From Haloarcula nitratireducens (lineage in GTDB: Archaea > Halobacteriota > Halobacteria > Halobacteriales > Haloarculaceae): a DNA stretch of 64,000 bases. The notes under the pieces were generated by a model. That model was given only the letters and a program-made list of their open reading frames with translations, made no database searches and was not told where the DNA came from. Shown here piece after piece: positions 1-9,280 of this stretch. Position numbers and translations under genes: made by a program. The stretch is from NCBI RefSeq assembly GCF_019599505.1, contig NZ_RKLT01000017.1, positions 3,860 to 67,859 on the forward strand, given 5' to 3'. How positions within the stretch are numbered: position 1 is the first letter of the stretch; each line of letters opens with the position of its first letter.

Positions 1-126
1 GAGGACCTTGTCGATAGTCTCTATTGGGTTCTTGAATCCGTCAGGCGCACCGAGGCTGAGTCCGTGATCTAGCGCTACGACGACTGCGTTCCCCGACGGA
101 GTGTCGAGGAGTGTCTCTGTACTCAT
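1..126 (-). CDS. DeoC/FbaB-family aldolase, N-terminal part only
   Basis: The reverse strand from the ATG at 124-126 runs open to the window edge and gives 42 residues. They contain the VVVALDHGLSLG block typical of the start of archaeal class I aldolases of the DeoC/FbaB/AroA' group (fructose-bisphosphate aldolase or 2-amino-3,7-dideoxy-heptulosonate synthase). The Schiff-base lysine lies beyond the edge, so the substrate cannot be judged. It starts 61 bases downstream of the SDR gene on the same strand, so the two probably form a sugar-related operon. Family call fairly sure, function open. Confidence 0.7.
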   Translation of the reverse strand, partial: MSTETLLDTPSGNAVVVALDHGLSLGAPDGFKNPIETIDKVL

Positions 127-187
127 TGGCTCCAGTTACTCAGTGTGAACCCATCCACATAACTATTCTCCTACCGGGTGATGACAA

Positions 188-970
188 TCAGATTATTCGC
201 CACCCTCCATCGACCATCAACACCTCGCCAGTCACGTAATCGGCGTCGTCACTGGCGAGGTAGAGGGCTGCACCGGCAACGTCTTCCGGTGTGCCCGCGC
301 GGCCGGCCGGGACCGGTTTGATGAGTTCGTCTTTCGCCGCTGCCGCGGGCGCGTCCTCCGACCAGCCGTCGATGAACTCGGTGGCTATCTGTCCGGGCCC
401 GACTGCGTTCACCCGGATGTCGTGGTCTGCCAGTTCGAGTGCGGCACCACGGGTGATCATCTTGACCGCGGCCTTCGTCGAGTCGTACTGTATCTGGTCG
501 CGCTGGGCGACGAACGAACTGATCGAGGCCGTATTGACGATTGCCCCGTCGGTCTCGCGGTCGATCATATCCTGTGCAGCGGCCTGACAGCCGAAGAACA
601 CTCCCTTCGCGTTGACCTGGTGTATCTTCTCGAACTCCTCTTCACTGACGTCGAGCAAACTCCCTCCGATGAACAGTCCCGCGTTGTTCACCATCACGTC
701 GACACCGCCGTACTCTCGGGCGCGTTCGACGACCGCACGAACGTCGTCGGCGTCCGAGACGTCCGTCTGTACGAACTCGGCGGTACCACCTCGCTCCCGG
801 ATGACCTCGTGGGTCGGCGTCTCTGCGGCCTTGGGTTCGGGCTCGATGTCCGCGTTGAGGACCGTCGCTCCCGCGTCCGCGAATCTACTGGCGATCTCTC
901 GTCCGATTCCGGAGCTCGCTCCAGTGACTATGACGGTGTCCCCGTCGAAGTCTGAACTGTAGTCGGGCAT
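188..970 (-). CDS. SDR family NAD(P)-dependent oxidoreductase
   Basis: A 260-residue classical short-chain dehydrogenase. The Rossmann glycine motif TGASSGIG is at residues 16-23, NNAG follows mid-protein, the catalytic tyrosine/lysine pair is in YDSTK, and the C-terminus VTGEVLMVDGG is typical. These enzymes oxidise or reduce a hydroxyl group of a small substrate, often a sugar, with NAD(P). I chose the ATG at 968-970, not the upstream one at 1060, because the family's N-terminus begins there and a TATA-like GTTTAACC lies 28 bases ahead. It is followed by an aldolase gene, which suggests sugar metabolism; the substrate is unknown. Confidence 0.88.
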   Translation of the reverse strand: MPDYSSDFDGDTVIVTGASSGIGREIASRFADAGATVLNADIEPEPKAAETPTHEVIRERGGTAEFVQTDVSDADDVRAVVERAREYGGVDVMVNNAGLFIGGSLLDVSEEEFEKIHQVNAKGVFFGCQAAAQDMIDRETDGAIVNTASISSFVAQRDQIQYDSTKAAVKMITRGAALELADHDIRVNAVGPGQIATEFIDGWSEDAPAAAAKDELIKPVPAGRAGTPEDVAGAALYLASDDADYVTGEVLMVDGGWRII

Positions 971-994
971 CGTCACACAGTCGGTCGAGATACA

Positions 995-1002
995 GGTTAA
1001 AC
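995..1002 (-). promoter_or_regulatory. TATA-like box of the SDR gene
   Basis: Read on the minus strand this is GTTTAACC, centred 28 bases before the ATG at 970. That is the spacing of a haloarchaeal leaderless promoter. Confidence 0.5.
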
Positions 1003-1633
1003 ATTTGGGTGAGCGGCGGCCCGCGCGGTTCTCCGAGATACGGGATCGTCTCTCCATCAATTGTTTCTCCTCGTTTTACGCTGATTAGCCCGGAAAACGC
1101 CCAAAAACAACGCCCGCATAGTTCATTGGTAACACGTCACGCTCTCCGTAGTAGCAGCATCAGTTGGTTTAATCATGGACGATACGTAGCAACCGAGGAA
1201 TCTTTTGACTGCTTTCTCGTTAGTTTAAGATATAGTATGAAGCATCAGGCATAGCTTCCATCCGTCCGCCCCGTTCGGTGACGGTCTGTCGGTAGCAAGA
1301 GTTGCGTCGACCGCTACGCGGCTCCGGGGTAGTCCACGACGGGTCTCGTCGTGCCTGTTCTGACCGGTGGGGGTACCACGGTCAACGGCCATAGAGATAA
1401 CAGATATACACTTGTTCCCGCAGCGCGGGCAGTCACCGGATTCGTGCTCACGTGCATACCCTCTGCCTCGAATCCGGATAACGCACGTACGATTGTTATA
1501 TACATCCCGGTTCAACCGTCGGGTGAGATCGAGTCTCGGGAGAATACTACAGAGATGGGGTCTCCTACAGACGTAATCTGAACTATGTGAAAGTACGGTT
1601 CTCGAATAAGACCAAATAGAGAGACATACTTCT

Positions 1634-1740
1634 AATTTGGGCGCATAATTTGATATAATAGCTATTAAATATCCTATATGGCCATATATAAGATGAATAC
1701 TCTCGAATTTGGGAGCACAATAACAGATAAGGGCACAAAT
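1634..1740. repeat. Three degenerate direct repeats in AT-rich DNA
   Basis: AATTTGGGCGCATAAT at 1634-1649 and AATTTGGGAGCACAAT at 1706-1721 match at 14 of 16 bases. A weaker copy, GATAAGGGCACAAAT, is at 1726-1740. They sit in the most AT-rich stretch of the first 5 kb, upstream of the helicase gene. They could be protein-binding sites or relics of a mobile element; nothing here decides. Confidence 0.45.
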
Positions 1741-1870
1741 AGTCTATATGTGGATATTATCGACTTGCCATCTCCAGTCTCCGAGAGAGGGCCGCGAACT
1801 CACGAATCCTCTCCGCACCGTAGCAGCGGGAGAACGCGGTCGAGACGCGGGGTCGAGTGAAGTACGTACA

Positions 1871-1878
1871 GTTTTACG
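1871..1878 (+). promoter_or_regulatory. TATA-like box of the helicase gene
   Basis: GTTTTACG, centred 29 bases before the ATG at 1903. A purine-rich GGTGA immediately before the start could serve as a weak ribosome site. Confidence 0.45.
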
Positions 1879-1902
1879 CCAGACGGGCAAATCGGGTGAC
1901 AG

Positions 1903-4125
1903 ATGTCGCTCCTGTTCGACCACGTCATCGGGCAGTTCGAACTCGATGAGGCCGCGCTGTATGCGGCTACCGGCGAAGATCTCGAGGAGAGTGGTCCGGT
2001 CGTCCCCGCACGTCCCGTCGCCGAGTTCGCGGACGATCACGTATCGCTCTCCCACCCGGACGAAGAGTGGACGTGTATCCCTCTCCACGGCGACGATTCG
2101 GCGGTCCCCACGGGGTCGTTCGTGGCTTTTACCGACCACTCGATACGCGGGCCGATCTTCGTCTTCGAACGCGACGGGGAACGGGACTTCCTTGACGCCG
2201 ACGACTTCGGTGCGACGCGGCTGGCCGACCGCATCCGCTTCTGGCACTCCGATTTCGTGCCCGAGACGTACCCGCCGACGTACGACTCGCCGATAGACGA
2301 CAGCGAACCGCCGCGGAATCCGACCGGCGGGGCGCTCGTCGAGGACTTGCTCGAACACGTCGAACGCGAACGCACGGCGACCCGGGACGAGAACCGAGAA
2401 CGAACAGCGCGTCGCTCGGCAACCGCTATCTACGACGAGGGCGGCGACGCCGTCCCCGAACTCCGCCCGGTCGGTGCCGACGGTGACGGCGAGTACCGGT
2501 TCCGAGTCGAGGTCCCCGAACACCTCGAAAACCGCCGCGACGGCGACTGGGCGTACTTCGTCGAGTCGGAGTTCGGTATCTACGAGGGCAACGAGGTTCT
2601 GGTTCGGCGAGCAGACGGCTTCGACGATAGCCCGTTTCCCATCGAGGCGACGGTGAAACGCATCCGGGGGCTGAACCTCTGGGTGACCGTCGACTGGGCC
2701 GACGTAGACGGGGCGACCAACGTGGGAAACGAGCTCTCGAACGGCGACGAGACGTACGGCCTCACGGCGCTGTTGAACCCGGTCCCGTTCGACCGCGAGC
2801 GGAGCGCGATCGAGGAGCTGCGGGACCACCCGTTCCAGGCGGTACTGGCCGGCGAGCGCCCGATCACGTTCACCAACGGCGCGGCCGCCCGGAGCGACCC
2901 TTTCGACGACGAACTGAACCAGGAACAGCAACTGGCGGTCGAACACGCCCTCCTGGCCGACGACCTGCTGTGTATCCACGGGCCGCCCGGAACGGGGAAG
3001 ACGCGCACGCTCGTCGAGATCGTCCGTCGGGCGGTCCAGGCGGGCGAGAGCGTTCTCGTCTGTGCCGATTCGAACCAGGCCGTCGACAACCTCCTCGCCG
3101 GCGCTTCGACGACCGACGACCCGGATCCGCGGTCGCTGCACGCCTACGGGCAACACGGTGACGACGAGTTCACCCTCGACCGCGTGAACGAGGGACAGTC
3201 GGCGAACGACGTCGTCTCGCGCGGGTATAGCGACGTTCCGGGACGGGCCGAGGTCGTCGCGGCGACGAACAACAGCGCGGCGACGCTCGCCCGGGAGTTC
3301 GATCTCCTTGTCCTCGACGAGGCGACCCAGTCCACCTGTACGGCGTCGTGCATCCCGCTGACTCGGGCGAAGCGGATCGTCCTCGCGGGGGACCACCGCC
3401 AGCTCCCGCCGTACAGCGCCAGCGAGGAGCCACCGGACTCCAACTACGGCCACTCGCTGTTCGAACACCTCTACGCCGACGGCGGCGTCTACGACGGCGT
3501 CGGACTCCAGTTGCAGACGCAGTACCGAATGCATCGTGACATCGCGTACTTTCCGAACCGACAGTTCTACGACCGGACGCTACGCAACGGCCGCAGTATC
3601 GACGCGTTGCCTGACAGACCGGCGATCGAGGGGTACAACGTGGGCGGCCGCGTCGAGACGGTCGAGCACTCGAAGGCGAATCCGACCGAGGCTCGCCTCG
3701 TCGCTCACGTCGTGAGTGAGTTACTGGACGACGTCCCGGCCGACGAGATCGGCGTCATCACGCCCTACACCGCACAGGTGGCACGAATCCGGGAGGTACT
3801 CGGCGACGCCGTCGCTTCCGCCGACCGCATCACGGTCGACACTATCGACTCCTTCCAGGGCGGGGAGCGAACCGCGATCGTCCTCTCGCTCGTCCGGAGC
3901 AACGGCGACGGCGACGTCGGCTTTCTGGGTCGACCGACGGACGGTCCCCGTCGCTTGAACGTCGCGCTCACGCGTGCGAAACGCTACTGCGCCATCGTGG
4001 CCGACTGGCACACGCTCCGATACGACGCCGACGGGAAGTGCACGGACCTCTACGACGAGTTTTATCAGTTCTTCGAGAATACCGACCGGCTGAACGTCGT
4101 CGACCCCGAGTTCATCCCGATCTGA
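1903..4125 (+). CDS. Superfamily 1 DNA/RNA helicase (Dna2/NAM7/UPF1-like AAA ATPase)
   Basis: A 740-residue protein. The first ~330 residues are an uncharacterised acidic region. The helicase core starts with the Q-like motif LNQEQQLAVE near residue 336. Walker A GPPGTGKT follows near 360, Walker B/DEAA-type box LDEATQ near 471, the QYRMH motif near 541, and motifs V/VI (TIDSFQGGE, LNVALTRAKR) near 648-690. This order is that of the UPF1/Dna2-like SF1B helicases, which unwind nucleic acid 5' to 3' with ATP. All core motifs are intact. It is a lone gene with its own promoter. The substrate and pathway (repair, RNA metabolism or defence) cannot be told; no nuclease domain is visible. Confidence 0.88.
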   Translation: MSLLFDHVIGQFELDEAALYAATGEDLEESGPVVPARPVAEFADDHVSLSHPDEEWTCIPLHGDDSAVPTGSFVAFTDHSIRGPIFVFERDGERDFLDADDFGATRLADRIRFWHSDFVPETYPPTYDSPIDDSEPPRNPTGGALVEDLLEHVERERTATRDENRERTARRSATAIYDEGGDAVPELRPVGADGDGEYRFRVEVPEHLENRRDGDWAYFVESEFGIYEGNEVLVRRADGFDDSPFPIEATVKRIRGLNLWVTVDWADVDGATNVGNELSNGDETYGLTALLNPVPFDRERSAIEELRDHPFQAVLAGERPITFTNGAAARSDPFDDELNQEQQLAVEHALLADDLLCIHGPPGTGKTRTLVEIVRRAVQAGESVLVCADSNQAVDNLLAGASTTDDPDPRSLHAYGQHGDDEFTLDRVNEGQSANDVVSRGYSDVPGRAEVVAATNNSAATLAREFDLLVLDEATQSTCTASCIPLTRAKRIVLAGDHRQLPPYSASEEPPDSNYGHSLFEHLYADGGVYDGVGLQLQTQYRMHRDIAYFPNRQFYDRTLRNGRSIDALPDRPAIEGYNVGGRVETVEHSKANPTEARLVAHVVSELLDDVPADEIGVITPYTAQVARIREVLGDAVASADRITVDTIDSFQGGERTAIVLSLVRSNGDGDVGFLGRPTDGPRRLNVALTRAKRYCAIVADWHTLRYDADGKCTDLYDEFYQFFENTDRLNVVDPEFIPI

Positions 4126-4431
4126 CCGACTGACGGTGTTTCAGCGACGTTCGCCTCTCCCGTTGCGAATTTGCGACGACACGGAGACGAGCACGCTCAA
4201 AATAGGAATATACGCGCGAATACTAATACCAAGTCAACAGATATGCGTCTATTATGACGCATGTAACGCCAAAATGTGCATAGATATTCGAATACAGACG
4301 CACTTGACATCGAACGCTGGCTGCTGTTTCCATCGAAAGCGAAGCCGAAGACGAGTCGAGAGACTGCGAACGGAGCGCCGACTGGCCGAGGCGATGCCAA
4401 CACCGAAGTCTCCACGTCCCCTTGGTATAGC
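4126..4431. other. Intergenic region between helicase and lipoprotein genes
   Basis: Just over 300 bases. The only clear structure is a perfect 7-base inverted repeat at 4243-4262, with AT-rich flanks and a second GACGCA-like half at about 4297. No ORF with family resemblance and no RNA gene were recognised. Confidence 0.5.
4243..4262. repeat. Inverted repeat ATGCGTC-N6-GACGCAT
   Basis: Perfect 7-base arms around the AT-only spacer TATTAT. It may be an operator for the downstream lipoprotein gene or a hairpin at the end of the helicase transcript. Confidence 0.5.
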
Positions 4432-5070
4432 ATGGCATCCGCTGGCTGGGCTCCGTCGGCCGCTCTCGTCGCCCTCGTCTGCTTGGCCGGATGTGGGTCG
4501 CTCTTCGGCGGGGGAACAGACTCGACGGGGGCAGGTGTAACGCCAGCGCCGGTTCCCGACATCGAGACGCTGACGCCGCGTGCAGTCGCGGCCGACGGCA
4601 ACGGTCGAGCGCTGGCCGGGGGGATGAACGCGGAGACGAACCTGACCGAGACGACGGTCACGACCGCTCGTACCGTCGCCCAACCTCGCTATCTCTCGCT
4701 CCGCCCGAACTGTAAGCGACCGCCCGGGCTGGTCGTCCACATTCAGATCAACGCGCTCCGGAACAACGACCCGGCGACCGACGAGGGAATCAACACGACG
4801 TGGCAGTTCGCAGCGCCGTCGAACCGGGAGACCGTCGGGTCGTACGCGAACTTCGTCGAGATCGTCACCGACCAGTATCGCCCGCTACTGCGCGCGTCGA
4901 CGGTCACCTACGAGACGCTCGAACAGCGGGGCGGCCGCGCCTCTCAGCGCGTCGTCGTGAGCGACGGAACCGAGACGACGGCGTACGTGTGGTACCTCGA
5001 ACTCCAGACCGTCCAGACGACGGAGCCGTACGGCGGTTGCTGGATGACAACGGGCGTCGTCGCCGAGTGA
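4432..5070 (+). CDS. Predicted lipoprotein of unknown function
   Basis: A 212-residue protein with a short hydrophobic leader and a lipobox (CLAGC, cysteine 21). It is followed by a Gly/Thr-rich linker, so it should be exported and lipid-anchored outside the cell. The leader has no twin-arginine motif, which points to Sec export. The mature part has few recognisable features (two cysteines, many Thr/Glu) and matches no family I know. I chose the ATG at 4432 because it places the hydrophobic leader at the N-terminus; the longer reading frame from 4276 would bury it. It stands alone, convergent with the acyl-CoA synthetase gene 19 bases downstream. Confidence 0.7.
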   Translation: MASAGWAPSAALVALVCLAGCGSLFGGGTDSTGAGVTPAPVPDIETLTPRAVAADGNGRALAGGMNAETNLTETTVTTARTVAQPRYLSLRPNCKRPPGLVVHIQINALRNNDPATDEGINTTWQFAAPSNRETVGSYANFVEIVTDQYRPLLRASTVTYETLEQRGGRASQRVVVSDGTETTAYVWYLELQTVQTTEPYGGCWMTTGVVAE

Positions 5071-5089
5071 CGCGTCTCTCAGATGGCGC

Positions 5090-6811
5090 TCAGTCCCGGT
5101 CGTCGACCGGACCGGAGTGGCCGGGCTCGCCACTCCCACCGGAGCGGTCGGTCTTGTCGGTTCTGGTGGTCGGCAACGCGTCGGCGAACTCGATCCGCCG
5201 GGGGCGCTTGTGCCTGCCGAGCGTCTCGGCGACGAACGACTGCAGTTCGGCCGAGAGGTCGGCGTCGCCCGTCGCGCCGTCCGTCGGGACGACGGTGGCG
5301 AGGACACGCTCACCCCGCTCCGGGTCGGGTTCGCCCCCGACGAGCGCCGCCGCGACGGCGGGGTGCGCTTCCAGTGCCGTCTCGACTTCGAGCGGGCTGA
5401 CGCGGTAGCCCGCGCTGAGAACGAGGTCGTCGGCTCGGCCGAGGTGGACGAGCGTTCCATCGTCGAGAAAGCGGCCCACGTCGCCGGTCCGCAGCAGCCC
5501 GTCGTCGAGGACCTCCGCGGTCGCCGCCGGGTCGTCGAGGTATCCCCGCATGACGACTGGGTCGGGAAGCGCGACGGCGATTTCGCCGATTTCGCCGGTC
5601 GGCACCGCCGCGCCCGACTCGTCGACGACGCGTACCTCGTGGCCGGGATAGGGCCGTCCGAGGCCGTCGTCGGTGCCGGGGTAGACGCGCTTGCACTCGC
5701 CGACCAGCGCGTTGGCCTCGGTCTGTCCGTAGGACTCGTTGACCGTCGCGCCGAGGCGTCCCGCGGCCCAGTCCGCGAGCGTCGGGGGTAGGTGCTCCCC
5801 GCCGCACATCACCGTGTCGAGCTCGGGAACGTCCGCCGGCGACGGGTCCGTCTCCCGACGTATCGCCCGCAGTGCCGTCGGCGGGAGGAAGGTGTGGGTC
5901 ACCGATTGCGCTCTCACGAGCGACAGCGCCGCTTCGGGGTCGAACCCGCTCCGTCTCACCGACGAGACGACGGTGCCGCCGAGGGCGAGCGTCGGGAACA
6001 CCACGTCGAACAGCGCGCCCGCCCACGCCCACTCCGAGGGCGTCCAGACGCGGGCCGCGCGGGCCTCGCTCGCCTCGAAGAGGCCGAACCAGCAGTGATA
6101 GCCCGGCAGCGACCCGAGCAGGTACTGATGCCCCTGCACCACACCCTTCGGGTCGCTCGACGTCCCCGACGTGTAGAGCACGAACGCGGGCTCGTCGGGC
6201 GCGGTCTCGGTCATCGATGGGTCGGCCGATTGCTCCCGACTCTCGACGACCGCGCCCAACCCGCCCAGCGGCCCGTCGTCGCCGTCTACGCGCACGGACA
6301 TCGTCGTCTCTGGTACCGCTTCCCGAACGCTCTCGGCCACCCCCAACCGTCGCTCGTCGACGACGAGCGCCGCCGCGTCGCTGTGATCGAGCAAGTGAGC
6401 GAACGCCTCGTCGCCGAGTAGCATGGACGCCGGGACGACGACGCCGCCGAGGCGGAGGACGGCCAACTGGCTTACGACGAGTTCCGGACACTGCGGGAGG
6501 CAGACGGCGACGCGGTCGCCCGCCTCGATTCCGGCACGACGAAATCGGTCCGCGAGTGCCGCCGACGCGGCCGCCAGGTCGCCGTAGGTGAGCGTGCGGG
6601 CCGGCGCTGAACTCTCGTCGCCGTCGTCCGTGCCGCGGCCGTCGCTCCCTCGCTCGGGAAGGTGTCGAAGCGCGACGGCCTCACGATCGCCCGACAGGAC
6701 GTGGTCCGCCGCGTTGTAGGTCGATGGAATCCGCCAGTCGAAGCCCTCGACCAGTTCTTCGTAGCTCTCCGGTTCGGTCGGCAACTCGTAGCCGGTCCAG
6801 GGGCCGCTCAT
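5090..6811 (-). CDS. AMP-forming acyl-CoA synthetase
   Basis: A 573-residue ANL-superfamily enzyme that activates a carboxylic acid as acyl-AMP and then acyl-CoA. The phosphate loop YTSGTSSDPKG is near residue 212, ESYGQTE (A5) mid-protein, RTGDVG (A7 Asp) late, and the C-terminal catalytic lysine in TRTDK close to the end. Length and motif order fit acetyl- or medium-chain acyl-CoA synthetases; the chain length of the acid is not evident. Its stop-side neighbour on the same strand is the GH88 gene: the ATG at 6811 overlaps that gene's stop by four bases, implying co-translation after it. A CoA-transferase lies just upstream, hinting at a CoA-ester module. Confidence 0.9.
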   Translation of the reverse strand: MSGPWTGYELPTEPESYEELVEGFDWRIPSTYNAADHVLSGDREAVALRHLPERGSDGRGTDDGDESSAPARTLTYGDLAAASAALADRFRRAGIEAGDRVAVCLPQCPELVVSQLAVLRLGGVVVPASMLLGDEAFAHLLDHSDAAALVVDERRLGVAESVREAVPETTMSVRVDGDDGPLGGLGAVVESREQSADPSMTETAPDEPAFVLYTSGTSSDPKGVVQGHQYLLGSLPGYHCWFGLFEASEARAARVWTPSEWAWAGALFDVVFPTLALGGTVVSSVRRSGFDPEAALSLVRAQSVTHTFLPPTALRAIRRETDPSPADVPELDTVMCGGEHLPPTLADWAAGRLGATVNESYGQTEANALVGECKRVYPGTDDGLGRPYPGHEVRVVDESGAAVPTGEIGEIAVALPDPVVMRGYLDDPAATAEVLDDGLLRTGDVGRFLDDGTLVHLGRADDLVLSAGYRVSPLEVETALEAHPAVAAALVGGEPDPERGERVLATVVPTDGATGDADLSAELQSFVAETLGRHKRPRRIEFADALPTTRTDKTDRSGGSGEPGHSGPVDDRD

Positions 6812-7989
6812 GGCTCCAGGACCGTCGCCAGCGTCTCGGCCAGGTAGTAGTTCGTCCAGACGAGTTCGGTGTCGACGGCGTAGTTCCCGGGCCGGTTGAA
6901 ACAGCCCTGCGTAACTGCTCCGTAGGCGTCGTCTTCGGCATCGGCGACGAGATAGTTTCCCACGAGCGAATCGAGTACGTCCCGTCCGAACGCGCGCAGC
7001 TCCGCGACTGCGCTATCGGTCTCGGGGAGAAACGAAAGGAGACCGTACGCCGTAATCGCCGCCGCGCTCGTGTCTCTGGGCTCCTCGTCCGGGTTCGGCA
7101 CTTCGAAGTCCCAGCGAGGGACGCCGTCGGCCGGCGCGTGCTCGCGGTAGTACTCGACGTGCGATTCGAGGGCGCGTCGGTAGCGGGCCGCACCGGTGGC
7201 TCGATAGGCGTTGGCGAGGCCGGCGATACTCCACGCCTGTCCGCGCGCCCAGCAGGTGTCGTCACCGTAGGCCAGTTCGTTGTACTGCCGTTCGAGTGCC
7301 CCTGACTCGTCGAAGACGGCGTGGTGCCACGTCTTCCCGTCCGGGCGGACGTACCAGTCGAGATGTCGGTCGGCGTGGGAGACGGCGACGTCGCGAAAGC
7401 GCGGGTCGCGAGTCTCCTCGTAGGCGCGCCACAGCACCGACACCGCCGTGTAGAGGTTGTCCACCGCGCCGATGCGGTCGCCCGGGGGCCCGTGGTCCGA
7501 GTCGGGACCCCGGAACTGCTCCGGTCCTTCGATAGCTAGCTTGCCGAGCGGTACCTGTCGCGCGCCCCCGTGGAACGCCGCGCGCATCGCGTCCGCGCCC
7601 TCCAGACCGAGGCCGAACAGCCCCCGGTCGCCGCTGTGGTCGTAGCCCCGAAACCCGGCGTACAGGAAGTTCATCCCGCAGAACATGGAGTCTCGCGGCA
7701 TGTACGCCCGCATCGTCTCGGTGTGGTCGCGTGCGGCCCGCTCGAACCGCTCGCCGTCCGTCGAATCGCTGTCCTCGGCGAACGCCGCGGCGCGCCAGAG
7801 CAGACCGATCCAGTGGCCGCCACACCAGTTCCCGTTCTCGGTGGTCTCCCACGCGTCACTCTCTCGGTCGTAGACGTAGGGGAATCGCTCGCCCGTGGCG
7901 TCGAGCGTCGTCCCGACCCGGTGGCACAGCGCCGCCAGCGCGCGACGGTACTCGTCGCCGTTACGCTCGCCGCTGCCGCCTGCTGACAT
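6808..7989 (-). CDS. GH88-type unsaturated glucuronyl hydrolase
   Basis: A 393-residue alpha/alpha-barrel glycoside hydrolase of the GH88 (or related GH105) group. It shows AVDNLYTAVSVLW, holding one of the two essential aspartates, and DDTCWARGQAW with the conserved active-site block. These enzymes remove the 4,5-unsaturated uronic acid that polysaccharide lyases leave at oligosaccharide ends, by vinyl-ether hydration. No signal peptide is seen, so it should act in the cytoplasm on imported oligosaccharides. I chose the ATG at 7987-7989; the longer upstream reading lacks family resemblance. With the mannonate dehydratases and rhamnose mutarotase nearby, it points to use of ulvan-, pectin- or glycosaminoglycan-like material. 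No lyase is present in the window. Confidence 0.85.
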   Translation of the reverse strand: MSAGGSGERNGDEYRRALAALCHRVGTTLDATGERFPYVYDRESDAWETTENGNWCGGHWIGLLWRAAAFAEDSDSTDGERFERAARDHTETMRAYMPRDSMFCGMNFLYAGFRGYDHSGDRGLFGLGLEGADAMRAAFHGGARQVPLGKLAIEGPEQFRGPDSDHGPPGDRIGAVDNLYTAVSVLWRAYEETRDPRFRDVAVSHADRHLDWYVRPDGKTWHHAVFDESGALERQYNELAYGDDTCWARGQAWSIAGLANAYRATGAARYRRALESHVEYYREHAPADGVPRWDFEVPNPDEEPRDTSAAAITAYGLLSFLPETDSAVAELRAFGRDVLDSLVGNYLVADAEDDAYGAVTQGCFNRPGNYAVDTELVWTNYYLAETLATVLEP

Positions 7990-8060
7990 ATATCGTGCTT
8001 GCCGGGCGATACTCTTGAAACTACCCCCGACGGCATCATTCGCGCTCGCTCTCCGGGGAG

Positions 8061-9257
8061 TCACTCGACGCTGCCGCCGACGACGTCGTCGCTCGCCAGT
8101 CGCGCTCGCTCGGCGGCGTCGTACCCGAGTTCGGCGAGTATCTCGCCGGTGTGCTGACCGGGCGTCGGCGGCGGCGAGCGGATGTCGCCGGGCGTCTCGG
8201 ACATATCGACGGGGATGCCGACGGTGGTGAACGTCCCAGTCTCGGGGTGGTCGAGTTCGACCAGCATCTCGTTGTGTTCGACCTGCGGGTCCGCGGCCAC
8301 GTCGTGGAAGTCGTTGACTTCGGCGGCCCACACGTCGGCCCCGAGGAGCGTCTCCAGCAGTTCGTCAGCGTGCTGCTCGCGGGTGTACGCCTCCAGCGTT
8401 CGCTTGATCTCGTCGCGGTGTTCGAACGTCGCCTCGGCGGTGTCGTACTGCGCGAGCGACGGCAGGTCGAGCGTCTCGGCGATCGCCGCCATCGGTGCCA
8501 TCGCGATGGCCACGTGGCCATCGGCCGTCTCGTAGACGCCGTAAGGGCCACCGAGCCACGCCTGCGCGATGCCCTCCTCGCTGCGCTCGAACTCGACGTC
8601 CATGTTCAGAGCGGCCGTCATCTCCTGACACTGGAAGTCGATAGCGGCGTTCAGCAGATTCGCCTCGACGTGTTGTCCCTCGCCGGTCCGTTCCCTGTGG
8701 AACAGCGCGAACATGGTGTGCAGGGCGATGAGCATCGCCGAGTGCTCGTCGACGACGGCGGTTCCGGCCGGCGTCGGCGGGTCGCCCTTCCGCCCGGTGT
8801 AGTTCGCCAGCCCGCTCATCGACTGCAAGAGGAGGTCCTGTCCCGGTCTGTCGGCGTACGGCCCGTCGCTCCCGAACCCCGACCCCGAGACGTAGATAAT
8901 CTCCGCGTTGACCTCGGTCACATCGTCGTAGCCCAGGCCGAACTTCTCCATGACGCCGGGGCGGAAGTTCTCGACCAGCACGTCGGCCGCCGCGGCGACG
9001 TCCAGCGCTACCTCGCGGCCCTCGTCGGATTTCAGATCGAGCGTGATGCTCCGCTTGTTGCGGTTCATGGCGAGGAAGAAGGGGCTGACGCCGTCTAACA
9101 ACCGGCCGCCGGCCTCCAGGTCCCGCTCCCACTCGCCGCCGAGGCGCTCGATCTTGATCACGTCCGCACCCATGTCGCCGAGTTTCTGGGTCGCCCACGG
9201 CCCCTGCATCATCTGCGTGAAATCCGCGATAGTAACGCCTTCGAGTGCGCGTTCCAT
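8061..9257 (-). CDS. CaiB/BaiF (family III) CoA-transferase
   Basis: A 398-residue family III CoA-transferase. The N-terminus shows VTIADFTQMMQGPWATQ and GADVIKIER, then NKRSITLDLKS, and the probable catalytic aspartate is in VVDEHSAM. The family moves CoA between a CoA thioester and a free acid through a glutamyl/aspartyl-CoA intermediate. Several ATGs are possible. I prefer the one at 9255-9257 because a TATA-like CTTATGG is centred 28 bases ahead; an ATG at 9264-9266 would add three residues. It lies between the GH88 gene and a divergent solute-binding protein. The acid partners are unknown. Confidence 0.88.
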   Translation of the reverse strand: MERALEGVTIADFTQMMQGPWATQKLGDMGADVIKIERLGGEWERDLEAGGRLLDGVSPFFLAMNRNKRSITLDLKSDEGREVALDVAAAADVLVENFRPGVMEKFGLGYDDVTEVNAEIIYVSGSGFGSDGPYADRPGQDLLLQSMSGLANYTGRKGDPPTPAGTAVVDEHSAMLIALHTMFALFHRERTGEGQHVEANLLNAAIDFQCQEMTAALNMDVEFERSEEGIAQAWLGGPYGVYETADGHVAIAMAPMAAIAETLDLPSLAQYDTAEATFEHRDEIKRTLEAYTREQHADELLETLLGADVWAAEVNDFHDVAADPQVEHNEMLVELDHPETGTFTTVGIPVDMSETPGDIRSPPPTPGQHTGEILAELGYDAAERARLASDDVVGGSVE

Positions 9258-9280
9258 GCCATCCATACGCCCGCCGACGG

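Larger units (their letters stand above)
971..1902. other. Intergenic region without a convincing gene
   Basis: About 930 bases between two divergent genes. The left half is moderately GC-rich. On the minus strand around 1225-1515 it can be read as a short peptide with one CPRCG knuckle, but no family is recognisable and it looks like a relic or chance. The segment 1590-1745 is markedly AT-rich and carries short direct repeats (listed separately). I see no RNA gene. Confidence 0.5.

Noticed and set aside
1225..1515. Possible small zinc-ribbon protein (CPRCG) on the minus strand
   Set aside because: Only one cysteine knuckle, no second pair, no promoter, and no recognisable family; kept only as a note in the gap description.
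1744..3534. Long minus-strand ORF of about 596 codons opposite the helicase gene
   Set aside because: It is the mirror of a motif-rich helicase gene; composition is Arg/Val-rich and shows no family features. Such shadows are common in GC-rich DNA.
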